Assembly: GCA_035318985.1 (NCBI GenBank)
Contig: DATHDP010000104.1
Coordinates: 20,478 to 84,477, forward strand
Direction: 5' to 3'
Origin: VBAS01 sp035318985
Lineage (GTDB): Bacteria; Bacteroidota; Bacteroidia; Chitinophagales; Chitinophagaceae
DNA: 64,000 nucleotides
The notes under the pieces are model-generated. The model was not told where the DNA came from, did not search any database, and saw nothing but the letters and a program-made list of their open reading frames with translations. The translations under genes were made by a program, and so were the position numbers. Below, in pieces: positions 35,245 to 43,021 of the stretch. Within the stretch, counting starts at the first letter, position 1, and each line of letters begins with the position of its first letter.

Positions 35245-35408
35245 TTTTAACATGATAGCTGCAATAAATTTCGAGCAAATTTTTTTTGGAAAAAGCTCAT
35301 TTTAATTTTAACTTGTAGTGAACCAAAAAACAAGCCTATGCTATAAAAAAAATCAATCGAAAGCTATTTAGTTCTTTATTTATTGTTTCACCTAAAAAAT
35401 GCGATTCT

Positions 35409-35708
35409 ATGAACGTGAAGATTCAAACTGTTCGATTCAATGCGGACGAAAAACTTGTGCTATACATTAATCAAAAGTTAGAAAAGCTAAAAATCTTTAA
35501 TGACCGCATTGTAGAAGTTGATGTGTTTCTGAAACTCGATAACGTAATTCATACGATTAAAGACAAGATCGCAGAGATCAGAGTACACGTACCCAGACAC
35601 TATTTTTTTGCAAAAACAACAACAAAATCATTCGAGGAGTCATTTGATGAAGCGTTTGACTCCTTGTTAAGTCAAATAAAAAAGAAAAAGAAAAAACAAG
35701 CAGCATAA
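35409..35708 (+). CDS. hpf: ribosome hibernation-promoting factor, short form
   Basis: 99 aa: MNVKIQTVRFNADEKLVLYI, VEVDVFLKLDNV and the helix SFEESFDEAFDSLLSQIKKK are typical of short HPF/YfiA (RaiA) proteins that bind the 30S A and P sites in stationary phase. The C-terminal tail is rich in lysine. It follows the Xer-type gene by 164 bp and is ended by a terminator at 35715. Confidence 0.93.
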   Translation: MNVKIQTVRFNADEKLVLYINQKLEKLKIFNDRIVEVDVFLKLDNVIHTIKDKIAEIRVHVPRHYFFAKTTTKSFEESFDEAFDSLLSQIKKKKKKQAA

Positions 35709-35714
35709 ATATTT

Positions 35715-35745
35715 AAGGTCTCGTCAAGGACGGGACCTTTTTCTT
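35715..35745 (+). terminator. terminator after hpf
   Basis: AAGGTCTCGT and ACGGGACCTT form a 10-bp stem with one G-T pair and a 5-nt loop, then a T run. Confidence 0.85.
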
Positions 35746-35801
35746 TCTCATTATCAGTACAAAAATTCGCTCCAAAGATTTTTCCAAATATCAAATTCCC
35801 T

Positions 35802-35809
35802 TACCTTTG
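35802..35809 (+). promoter_or_regulatory. -7 element of the tRNA-tuf transcript
   Basis: TACCTTTG, 78 bp before the first tRNA. The -33 element is weak. Confidence 0.55.
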
Positions 35810-35886
35810 CCTCCCCTAAGAATTAGGGGGTAGCTCTTTATTACCATTTCCGCATCACTGACCAGAATTTGCGGAGACAGTAATCC

Positions 35887-35959
35887 GCCACCTTAGCTCA
35901 GCTGGTAGAGCAACTGATTTGTAATCAGTAGGTCGCCAGTTCGATTCTGGCAGGTGGCT
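35887..35959 (+). tRNA. tRNA-Thr (TGT)
   Basis: Acceptor arms GCCACCT and AGGTGGC pair fully; the anticodon loop TTTGTAA gives TGT; T-loop GTTCGATTC is canonical. No encoded CCA. Confidence 0.97.
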
Positions 35960-35992
35960 CAGTTTATCCGAATTGCAATTCGTATTTGCGAT

Positions 35993-36075
35993 GGGCAGAT
36001 GGCCGAGTGGCTAAAGGCGACAGACTGTAAATCTGTTCTCTCACGAGTACGGAGGTTCGAATCCTTCTCTGCCCA
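35993..36075 (+). tRNA. tRNA-Tyr (GTA)
   Basis: Acceptor arms GGGCAGA and TCTGCCC pair; loop CTGTAAA gives GTA; a long variable arm makes it class II (83 nt). Confidence 0.97.
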
Positions 36076-36107
36076 CGAAAGTTCTTTACTTGATGAGGAT
36101 TACAACA

Positions 36108-36180
36108 GCGGGAGTAGCTCATTTGGTAGAGCGATAGCCTTCCAAGCTATAGGTGGCGAGTTCGAGCCTCGTCTCCCGCT
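36108..36180 (+). tRNA. tRNA-Gly (TCC)
   Basis: Acceptor arms GCGGGAG and CTCCCGC pair; loop CTTCCAA gives TCC; T-loop GTTCGAGCC is canonical. Confidence 0.97.
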
Positions 36181-36217
36181 CTTTACTAAACTGCCTGCGA
36201 CGGCGGCAGTATTACTA

Positions 36218-36289
<72 letters not shown>

Positions 36290-36324
36290 CATCCTTCCAT
36301 TATCGTAGGATAGGCTTGGATGTC

Positions 36325-36367
36325 GAGTAGAATTATAGAAAGTAGAAGAGTGCGACGCAACGGAAGC
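36325..36367. repeat. dispersed intergenic repeat, copy B
   Basis: GAGTAGAATT (36325-36334) and AAGAGTGCGACGCAACG (36346-36362) repeat copy A at 15892-15928 with 11 instead of 10 bases between. It lies between tRNA-Thr(GGT) and tuf, 66 bp before tuf. Unlike copy A it lacks the 11-bp inverted repeat. Confidence 0.6.
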
Positions 36368-36427
36368 TAAATAGTAGCAACAATGCCGGGCACATATTTA
36401 TAAAAAACAACTTTAAAAACCGATAAC

Positions 36428-37615
36428 ATGTCAAAAGAGACCTTTAAGAGGGATAAACCCCACGTTAACGTTGGTACCATTGGCCATATCGACCACGGTA
36501 AAACAACGCTTACAGCTGCCATCACAACCATTCTTGCAAAAAGTGGTCTAGCAACAGCAAAAAAGTATGATGAAATTGATGCTGCACCTGAGGAAAAGGA
36601 ACGTGGTATCACGATTAATACGGCTCACGTTGAGTACCAGACGAAAAATCGTCACTATGCTCACGTTGACTGTCCTGGTCACGCTGACTATGTTAAAAAC
36701 ATGATTACCGGTGCCGCCCAAATGGATGGAGCTATTCTCGTAGTAGCTGCTACAGATGGTCCGATGCCACAAACTAAAGAGCACATCCTGCTTGCCCGCC
36801 AGGTAGGTGTACCTCGTATGGTTGTATTCATGAACAAGGTTGACCTTGTTGATGACCCTGAACTTTTGGAACTGGTAGAAATGGAGATCCGCGAATTGTT
36901 GACTTTCTACGGTTTCGATGGTGACAATACACCTATTATTAAAGGTTCTGCAACTGGCGCATTAGCTGGTGAAGAAAAATGGCTTGCTGCAATTGATGAG
37001 CTGATGGCCGCTGTTGACACTTATATACCATTGCCTCCTCGCCCGGTTGATCTACCGTTCCTGATGTCTGTTGAAGACGTATTCTCAATCACTGGTCGTG
37101 GTACTGTTGCTACTGGCCGTATTGAGAGAGGTCGTGTTAAAGTTGGTGAAGGTGTTGAGATCGTAGGATTGATACCAACTCCGCTGACTTCTACAGTAAC
37201 AGGTGTGGAAATGTTCCGCAAATTGCTTGATGAAGGTGAAGCTGGAGATAACGCAGGTTTGTTGCTCCGTGGTATTGAAAAGACCCAGATCCGTCGTGGT
37301 ATGGTTATTTGCAAACCAGGTTCAATCACTCCGCACACTGACTTCAAATGCGAAGTTTACGTACTGAGCAAAGAGGAGGGTGGACGTCATACTCCATTCT
37401 TCCAGAAATATCGCCCCCAGTTCTATTTCAGAACTACCGATGTAACTGGTGAAGTAGAGTTAGCAGCAGGTACTGAAATGGTTATGCCTGGTGATAATAC
37501 ATCGTTGACTGTAAAACTTATCCAGCCAATTGCGATGGAAAAAGGTTTGAAGTTTGCGATTCGTGAAGGTGGTCGTACAGTAGGTGCGGGCCAGGTAACT
37601 GAGATATTGAAATAA
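36428..37615 (+). CDS. tuf: translation elongation factor Tu
   Basis: 395 aa: G1 GTIGHIDHGKTTLT, the effector region ERGITINTAHVEY, G3 DCPGHADYV, G4 NKVDLVD, and domains 2-3 with GRGTVATGRIERG and the C-terminal GGRTVGAGQVTEIL. It brings aminoacyl-tRNA to the ribosome. It is embedded in a tRNA cluster (four tRNAs before, tRNA-Trp after), the order usual in Bacteroidota, and is away from rpsG-fusA. No Shine-Dalgarno is seen. Confidence 0.99.
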   Translation: MSKETFKRDKPHVNVGTIGHIDHGKTTLTAAITTILAKSGLATAKKYDEIDAAPEEKERGITINTAHVEYQTKNRHYAHVDCPGHADYVKNMITGAAQMDGAILVVAATDGPMPQTKEHILLARQVGVPRMVVFMNKVDLVDDPELLELVEMEIRELLTFYGFDGDNTPIIKGSATGALAGEEKWLAAIDELMAAVDTYIPLPPRPVDLPFLMSVEDVFSITGRGTVATGRIERGRVKVGEGVEIVGLIPTPLTSTVTGVEMFRKLLDEGEAGDNAGLLLRGIEKTQIRRGMVICKPGSITPHTDFKCEVYVLSKEEGGRHTPFFQKYRPQFYFRTTDVTGEVELAAGTEMVMPGDNTSLTVKLIQPIAMEKGLKFAIREGGRTVGAGQVTEILK

Positions 37616-37645
37616 AAAATAGGCTATAAGCTGTAAGCTTTTAGC

Positions 37646-37676
37646 TTTGATTGAAATACAAAGATTTTTATCTTTG
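37646..37676 (+). promoter_or_regulatory. promoter of tRNA-Trp-secE-nusG
   Basis: TTTG at 37646-37649 (-33), 19 bp, then TATCTTTG at 37669-37676 (-7). This is a complete Bacteroidota promoter. It lies after tuf, so the next genes can be transcribed apart from tuf. Confidence 0.75.
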
Positions 37677-37688
37677 TAAAATAAGATT

Positions 37689-37724
37689 CTAAAAGCTGTT
37701 TCGGTAACACGGAATAGCTTTTAG
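37689..37724 (+). other. hairpin in the tRNA-Trp leader
   Basis: CTAAAAGCT and AGCTTTTAG form a perfect 9-bp stem around an 18-nt loop that itself has pairing TTTC/GGAA. It lies between the promoter and tRNA-Trp and is followed by a weak T run. It may end tuf transcripts or mark the processing site of the tRNA. Confidence 0.5.
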
Positions 37725-37730
37725 CTTTCT

Positions 37731-37801
37731 ACGGGTATAGTATAACGGTAGTACAGAGGTCTCCAAAACCTTCAGTCTGGGTTCGAATCCTAGTACCCGT
37801 G
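37731..37801 (+). tRNA. tRNA-Trp (CCA)
   Basis: Acceptor arms ACGGGTA and TACCCGT pair; loop CTCCAAA gives CCA; T-loop GTTCGAATC. Conserved place between tuf and secE. Confidence 0.97.
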
Positions 37802-37870
37802 CTAAGAGAATTTCTAATTTATAATTTCAAGATATATTCTTGAAATTTTCAAATTTTCAAATTTTGAAAC

Positions 37871-38062
37871 ATGAATAAGATCGCAACGTATTTCAGAGAG
37901 AGTTATAAAGAGCTGATGGAAAAAGTGACCTGGCCAACTTGGGCACAACTTCAGCAATCAACCATGATCGTAATTGCGGCCACACTAGTTATTACAGCGC
38001 TGGTTGCGGGCATGGACTTTATAACAAATGTGACATTGAAATTCATCTATAACATTTTCTAA
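37871..38062 (+). CDS. secE: preprotein translocase subunit SecE
   Basis: 63 aa with one C-terminal membrane span (MIVIAATLVITALVAGMDFI) and the conserved helix YKELMEKVTWPTWAQLQQST before it. This short single-span form is normal outside enterobacteria. It belongs to the SecYEG channel. It follows tRNA-Trp and is separated by one base from nusG. Confidence 0.97.
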   Translation: MNKIATYFRESYKELMEKVTWPTWAQLQQSTMIVIAATLVITALVAGMDFITNVTLKFIYNIF

Positions 38063-38063
38063 G

Positions 38064-38645
38064 ATGGAAACAACAAATACAACAGAAACACCGCAAGCCG
38101 CCGAATCAAAATGGTTTGTACTACGTGTAGTAAGCGGTAAAGAAAGAAAGGTAAAAGAATACCTTGATAAGGAAGTTTCACGTGGCGGATGGGATAAGAT
38201 CGTTAAGCAGGTTTTTTTACCGGTTGAAAAAGTATATAAAGTGCAAAATGGTAAAAAGGTGATGCGTGAACGTAACTATTACCCTGGCTATGTGATGATC
38301 GAGATACTAGATGGTAAACTTTCTGATGATCTTCGTGATACTATAAAGAATACATCCAATGTGATCCATTTTCTTGGTAAAGAACATCCGATCGCTTTGC
38401 GCAAGGCAGAAGTAAATAAGATGCTTGGTAAAATGGATGAAATGGCTGAAGCTGGTGGTGTAAGCATGAGTGAGCCATTCATAGTAGGTGAAACGATCAA
38501 GATCATTGAAGGACCATTTAATGATTTTAATGGTGTGATAGAAGAAGTGAATGATGAAAAGAAAAAATTGAAAGTAACTGTAAAGATATTTGGTCGCTCA
38601 ACACCTGTTGAATTGAATTATATGCAGGTAGAAAAGATCAGTTAA
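38064..38645 (+). CDS. nusG: transcription antitermination factor NusG
   Basis: 193 aa: NGN domain with KWFVLRVVSGKERKVKEYL, RNYYPGYVMIEI and VIHFLGKEHPIAL, then the KOW domain GETIKIIEGPFNDFNGVIEE. It binds RNA polymerase and couples it with the ribosome or Rho. The gene is followed by a strong terminator, so it is not co-transcribed with rplK, which is not here. Confidence 0.98.
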   Translation: METTNTTETPQAAESKWFVLRVVSGKERKVKEYLDKEVSRGGWDKIVKQVFLPVEKVYKVQNGKKVMRERNYYPGYVMIEILDGKLSDDLRDTIKNTSNVIHFLGKEHPIALRKAEVNKMLGKMDEMAEAGGVSMSEPFIVGETIKIIEGPFNDFNGVIEEVNDEKKKLKVTVKIFGRSTPVELNYMQVEKIS

Positions 38646-38665
38646 TTATCTAAATTGATTTATAG

Positions 38666-38695
38666 AAAAGCAATCCCAAAAGGATTGCTTTTTTT
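38666..38695 (+). terminator. terminator after nusG
   Basis: AAAAGCAATCC and GGATTGCTTTT form an 11-bp stem with a 5-nt loop and a T run. Confidence 0.9.
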
Positions 38696-38776
38696 ATTTA
38701 AATATAGCTTTATCAAGCCCTGATTTTCGGATAAAATATTCTCTATTTTCGTAAGTAAAACCATTTTAAACCAGGC

Positions 38777-40057
38777 ATGCTTCCAGGCTATAACAAGCAT
38801 ATAAATTCTCTCATTGTGTTTTTATTCCCTAGGCTTTGGAAGTTTGAATTCTGCTGGAAAAAATTATCAGTTGGGGTTCTTAGTTTGATCCTGGTTACAA
38901 AAGCCAGCTCACAACAAAGCCAGATCGATACAACTGTCACAAATCAAAAGGATGTTATAGATGTTATCATAAAAGTTTTAAAGATCAATCCCACGAAAGC
39001 TGATAGTACAAGACAAAACAAAAAAGTTCATTTTTCACTTGTGCCAACAGGAGCAGCTTCTCCGGGAGGAGGTGCCGCTATTGTCACTGCATTAAATGCG
39101 GCGTTTTATACAGGTCCTGTTTCTTCCACATCACTTTCTACAGTTACATTTTCGCCATGGTTTAGCTTTGATGGAAAACTTGTATTCCCTATTCGTCAAC
39201 TGATCTGGTTTCCCAATAATAAATTTTTATCCAAAGGTGACACACGTTTTATGATCTATCCCCAGGAAACATGGGGTCTGGGTGGTAAAAATGAAAAAGA
39301 AAAACATGTAGTATTAGACTATAATTATGTAAGAGTTTATCAATCTTTATTAAAAGAGGTTGGAAACAATGTTTTTTTAGGTGCCGGTTATATGCTGGAC
39401 TATCATTACGGGTTGAGCATTACCGAAGATTCTTCTCATCTCCCTGATATTTCTTTTTATGATTACAAGGATCGATTATTAAATAGTTCCATCTCTAGTG
39501 GACCTGTTTTAAACTTTCTTATAGATACACGCCGTAATCCGATCAATCCAGATGGAGGCTTTTATTTTTCTACTGATTATCGTTTCAATTTGGATGAGCT
39601 AGGCAGTACTGATGATTGGCAATCGGTGTATATAGATATGAGGAAATATTTTTCATTTAGTAAAAAACAAAAAAACCTTCTCGCCTTTTGGACTTATTAT
39701 TGGGGAGTTGTTAATGGTAATGTGCCTTACCTTGATCTGCCAAGCATTGGTTGGGATTATTTAAATCATTCAGGACGGGGATTTCAACAAAGCAGGTATC
39801 GGGGAAAACATTTACTTTATTTTGAATCCGAGTACAGGAGAGATATTTCAAGAAATGGTCTTTGGGGTTTTGTTATCTTCTCTAACATGCATACTACGTC
39901 AGAGTATTTAACTGATCGTTTTGTATATTGGCATCCAGCCGCAGGGTTCGGAGTAAGGTTGAAGTTTAATAAAATATCAAAGACCAACATAAGTTTAGAT
40001 TTTGGTTTCAGTAAAGATTTTTTTGGTATTGACCTGGCGCTTGGAGAGATCTTCTGA
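38777..40057 (+). CDS. D15/BamA-C-terminal-type outer-membrane barrel
   Basis: 426 aa. The N-terminus carries a hydrophobic signal segment (LSVGVLSLILVTKASS) after a longer lead, so the start might be further in. The mature part is beta-rich; LNFLIDTRRNPINPDGGFYFSTDY is a signature of the bacterial surface antigen (Omp85 C-terminal) domain, and the last residues are hydrophobic. No POTRA repeats are seen, as the mature chain is too short. Related single-barrel proteins occur in Bacteroidota, with unknown cargo. It stands alone after the nusG terminator and 75 bp before the sulfatase-type gene. Confidence 0.75.
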   Translation: MLPGYNKHINSLIVFLFPRLWKFEFCWKKLSVGVLSLILVTKASSQQSQIDTTVTNQKDVIDVIIKVLKINPTKADSTRQNKKVHFSLVPTGAASPGGGAAIVTALNAAFYTGPVSSTSLSTVTFSPWFSFDGKLVFPIRQLIWFPNNKFLSKGDTRFMIYPQETWGLGGKNEKEKHVVLDYNYVRVYQSLLKEVGNNVFLGAGYMLDYHYGLSITEDSSHLPDISFYDYKDRLLNSSISSGPVLNFLIDTRRNPINPDGGFYFSTDYRFNLDELGSTDDWQSVYIDMRKYFSFSKKQKNLLAFWTYYWGVVNGNVPYLDLPSIGWDYLNHSGRGFQQSRYRGKHLLYFESEYRRDISRNGLWGFVIFSNMHTTSEYLTDRFVYWHPAAGFGVRLKFNKISKTNISLDFGFSKDFFGIDLALGEIF

Positions 40058-40132
40058 ACTATAATTGAAAATGGTGATTTTGCATAAATTCTTCTATTCG
40101 TACATAAGTGTTGATATTTGATCTTTTTTATC

Positions 40133-41977
40133 ATGCTGAAAAAAATATTTTTTCTTCTCATTTATATTTTTACCTGGGTGATCTTTTTTGAAGTAGCCCG
40201 TGTGTTTTTTCTTTTGTCAACAATGCAGTACGCGAAAGAGACACCTTCTTCACTTGTATTGCAGAGTTTATGGTTTGGATTAAAGATGGATCTTTCAATG
40301 GCCGCTTATTTAACAGCATTGGTTTGTGTTTTCGTGATCGCCTCATTATTTATTCCTTTTTTTAGAAAAAGATGGATCTATTTAATTTATACTGGTATTA
40401 TTCTTTTTATACAATTGCTATTGATAATTACAGATGTTGAAAGTTTTAAAGCCTGGGGCACAAGGATTGATTCGACTCCATTGAAATTTTTATCTAGCCC
40501 AAAAGAAGCCTGGGCATCTATCAGTCATCTTCCACTTGTACTGATCTTTATAGGCCTTATAGTTATCTATCTTTTATTATTCTGGATCTTCAGAAAAACC
40601 ATTTCAAGATCGATCGTTCTTTTGGAAAATAATAAATACAGGCTTGTACAAGTATTGTTGTTAGTACTATTTATTGGAGCACTTATCATTCCTATCCGGG
40701 GAGGATTTCAATTATCACCTTTGAACCAGAGCAGCGTTTATTTCTGTAATAGTCAATACGCAAACAACGCAGCAATTAATCCTTCATGGAATTTTATGTT
40801 CTCGGCCATACAAATGAACCAGCTAAATAAGAACTTGTACGAGTACATGAACAATGAAGATGTCGACGCAATTATAAATCCTCTATTTGAAGCCGAAGGA
40901 AAAACTGAACAAGTTATTGACGATAGCAGTTCAGCAAGGCCAAATGTCATCCTGATCATTTGGGAAAGTTTTACAGAAAAGGTCTTAAGCAGAAACATTG
41001 ACAGAAAGCCAGTGATCAAATTTTTTCCTGAGCTGATCAAGGAAGGAATTTATTTCAGCAATTGTTATTCTTCGGGTGACAGAACAGATAAAGGCATTGG
41101 TGCTATTATCAGCAGTTATCCTGCATTACCAAAAGGATCGATCGTAAATTACCCTGAGAAAACGGCTAAACTACAGGGATTGGGAAAAATATTTTCAGAC
41201 AATGGATATGCAACTCAATTTTATTATGGGGGTGAGTCAGAATTCATGAATATCAAAAGCTATCTAAATGGACAGAAATTTCAACAGTTAATTACAAAGG
41301 GGAGTTTTAAAGATGCAGACATGAACTCCAAATGGGGAGCACATGATGATGTAGTAATGAAAAAAATTGTGAATGATATTCCAAAAAGAAAAGAACCATT
41401 CTTTACCACTTGGCTTACATTAAGCAGTCACGAACCTTTTGAAACGCCGGTTCCAACTGTATTTAATGGGAATGATAAGGAAACAAAATTTTTTAATTCA
41501 CTTCATTATACTGATTCTGTTGTTTACAGTTTTATAAATGAGCTAAAGAAAATGCCATCATGGAAAAATACAATCGTCATTATTTCTGCTGATCACGGAC
41601 ATTATTTACCTGTGACAGGAAAACGTGCAGATGATTATCGTATACCTATTTTATGGCTTGGTGGCGCATTGAAAAAGCAAAATGCTATTATTGATAAAAC
41701 CGTTGATCAACTTGATATGGCCGGTAGCCTGGCCCGGCAACTTCATTTCAAAACAGATCCATTTTCATTTGGAAAAAATGTTTTTGATTCAACTTCAAAA
41801 CACTGGGCTTTTTTTACATTTAATGATGGAATTGGATTTGTAACCGATAGTAGCAGGTTGCTTTTTGATAATACCGGAAAAAGAGTCGTCTTTGAAGAGG
41901 GGAAAACAAATAAGGAACAGGAAAGAATTGCAAAAGCTTTGATGCAAAAATTGTATAATGATTTTTTGAAAAAATAG
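40133..41977 (+). CDS. LTA-synthase-like sulfatase-family membrane phosphotransferase
   Basis: 614 aa from the ATG at 40133; a TTG five codons earlier is less likely. Five hydrophobic segments occupy about residues 1-195, then a periplasmic alkaline-phosphatase-fold domain: metal site in NVILIIWESFTEKVL, likely threonine nucleophile in SSGDRTDKGIGAIISS, and SADHGHYLPVTGK for the second metal site. In Gram-negatives such enzymes transfer phosphoethanolamine or phosphoglycerol to glycans or lipids. The substrate is unknown here. The gene follows the D15-like barrel by 75 bp and may be co-transcribed. Confidence 0.88.
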   Translation: MLKKIFFLLIYIFTWVIFFEVARVFFLLSTMQYAKETPSSLVLQSLWFGLKMDLSMAAYLTALVCVFVIASLFIPFFRKRWIYLIYTGIILFIQLLLIITDVESFKAWGTRIDSTPLKFLSSPKEAWASISHLPLVLIFIGLIVIYLLLFWIFRKTISRSIVLLENNKYRLVQVLLLVLFIGALIIPIRGGFQLSPLNQSSVYFCNSQYANNAAINPSWNFMFSAIQMNQLNKNLYEYMNNEDVDAIINPLFEAEGKTEQVIDDSSSARPNVILIIWESFTEKVLSRNIDRKPVIKFFPELIKEGIYFSNCYSSGDRTDKGIGAIISSYPALPKGSIVNYPEKTAKLQGLGKIFSDNGYATQFYYGGESEFMNIKSYLNGQKFQQLITKGSFKDADMNSKWGAHDDVVMKKIVNDIPKRKEPFFTTWLTLSSHEPFETPVPTVFNGNDKETKFFNSLHYTDSVVYSFINELKKMPSWKNTIVIISADHGHYLPVTGKRADDYRIPILWLGGALKKQNAIIDKTVDQLDMAGSLARQLHFKTDPFSFGKNVFDSTSKHWAFFTFNDGIGFVTDSSRLLFDNTGKRVVFEEGKTNKEQERIAKALMQKLYNDFLKK

Positions 41978-42096
41978 TATTTCACCTAAACCGGGAACCC
42001 GCAGCTTTATTCGTAAACTTACCTTCAAAAATTGAGTACAAGTTGGTATTGCAGGAAGAGTAGAAAATAGGTTGATTTGTATTCTACTTTATCACT

Positions 42097-42318
42097 ATGC
42101 AATTGATGATGTACATAGGAAACGATCACATTGAATCTATTAAACTAGATCCGGAAAAAATTTCCAAACCAGGCTATCTTGGAACTTTCAAAAGAAGTTT
42201 AAAAGTGAAGTATAAGGATCTGATAAGCCAGCATGGCTCACCCGCTGATTTTATGGTGATCGATAATTCTTCGCAAACCGCAAATAAGCAGTCAGCAAAT
42301 CTTTATGAAACCGAATAG
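42097..42318 (+). CDS. small conserved-looking protein of 73 aa, unknown
   Basis: 73 aa with no signal or membrane segment. It reads MQLMMYIGNDHIESIKLDP, then a basic middle (GTFKRSLKVKYKDLI) and a polar end. It is in a 360-bp gap between the sulfatase-type gene and the repeat protein, reads with normal codon use and ends 15 bp before the end of the opposite gene. I do not recognise it. It could be a small regulatory or stress protein. Confidence 0.55.
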   Translation: MQLMMYIGNDHIESIKLDPEKISKPGYLGTFKRSLKVKYKDLISQHGSPADFMVIDNSSQTANKQSANLYETE

Positions 42319-42333
42319 AATTACTGAAGTAAA

Positions 42334-42831
42334 TTATTTAGAATCGGGCGGTGTAGGCTTTTTGGCTTCTTCATTGTCGAGTTTATCAACAACCTTATTC
42401 CATAATTCTTTTGCATCTTCTTTCAAGCCTTCAAGCTTTACTTTGGCCTTGTCTGCAAGCTCACTACTTTTTGCTTGTTCATAAAGATGTTTTGCATCTT
42501 CCTTCAATTCTCCAAGTTTTACTTTAGCCTTGTCTGCTAGTTCACCACTTTTTGCCTGTTCATAAAGACCTTTCGCATCTTCTTTTAAGTCTTCAAATTT
42601 TATTTTGGCTTTATCTGTAAGCTCACCGCTTTTTGCCTGATCATAAAGATGTTTTGCATCTTCCTTCAATTCTCCAAGTTTTACTTTGGCCTTATCAGCA
42701 AGCTCACTGTTTTTTGCTTTATCCCAAACCTCTCCGGCTTTTTCACTTATTTTTCCAGCCAGCTCTTCAGCCTTATCAAGCAGAGAATCTTTTTTAGTGC
42801 TATCCTGTTCTGTGTTTTTATTTTCTTCCAT
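42334..42831 (-). CDS. charged helical protein with four 27-residue repeats
   Basis: 165 aa with no signal peptide, rich in Lys, Glu, Ala, Asp and Leu. Residues 41-148 are four tandem copies of a 27-residue unit of the form S(G/S)ELADKAKVKLGELKEDA ending HLYEQAK, with a looser copy before them. The pattern of hydrophobic residues suggests long amphipathic helices such as those of LEA- or apolipoprotein-like proteins, or of YtxH-type stress proteins. The DNA repeat is 81 bp. The tail is KPTPPDSK. A role in desiccation or envelope stress is only an inference. The bidirectional terminator at 42952 separates it from aconitase. Confidence 0.8.
   Translation of the reverse strand: MEENKNTEQDSTKKDSLLDKAEELAGKISEKAGEVWDKAKNSELADKAKVKLGELKEDAKHLYDQAKSGELTDKAKIKFEDLKEDAKGLYEQAKSGELADKAKVKLGELKEDAKHLYEQAKSSELADKAKVKLEGLKEDAKELWNKVVDKLDNEEAKKPTPPDSK
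42388..42711. repeat. four 81-bp tandem repeats in coding DNA
   Basis: Units at 42711-42631, 42630-42550, 42549-42469 and 42468-42388. They code the 27-residue repeats of the 42334-42831 gene and differ by scattered substitutions, many silent. Confidence 0.85.
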
Positions 42832-42951
42832 GATAGAACGATTTTAATTAAGAATAAATGAAAGTTAGTGAATAAGTGGCAATTTCAATTTTAAAGCGAA
42901 AGTTGATTCGGAAATAAATAATGTCAGGGGTGCAAAAACAGGTATCAAAAT

Positions 42952-42981
42952 AAAAAATCCCATACTACTATGGGATTTTTT
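42952..42981 (-). terminator. terminator after aconitase
   Basis: AAAAAATCCCATA and TATGGGATTTTTT form a perfect 13-bp stem with a 4-nt loop. Flanking A and T runs let it act in both directions. Confidence 0.9.
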
Positions 42982-43021
42982 ACTGTCAAGGTTGGGGGTA
43001 TTATATCTTAATTATCATTGA

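Noticed and set aside
38777..38860. The D15-like barrel as part of a Bam complex
   Set aside because: No POTRA domains, and the chain is too short for BamA or TamA.
42388..42711. CRISPR-like array
   Set aside because: The repeats are 81 bp without spacers and code for a helical protein.
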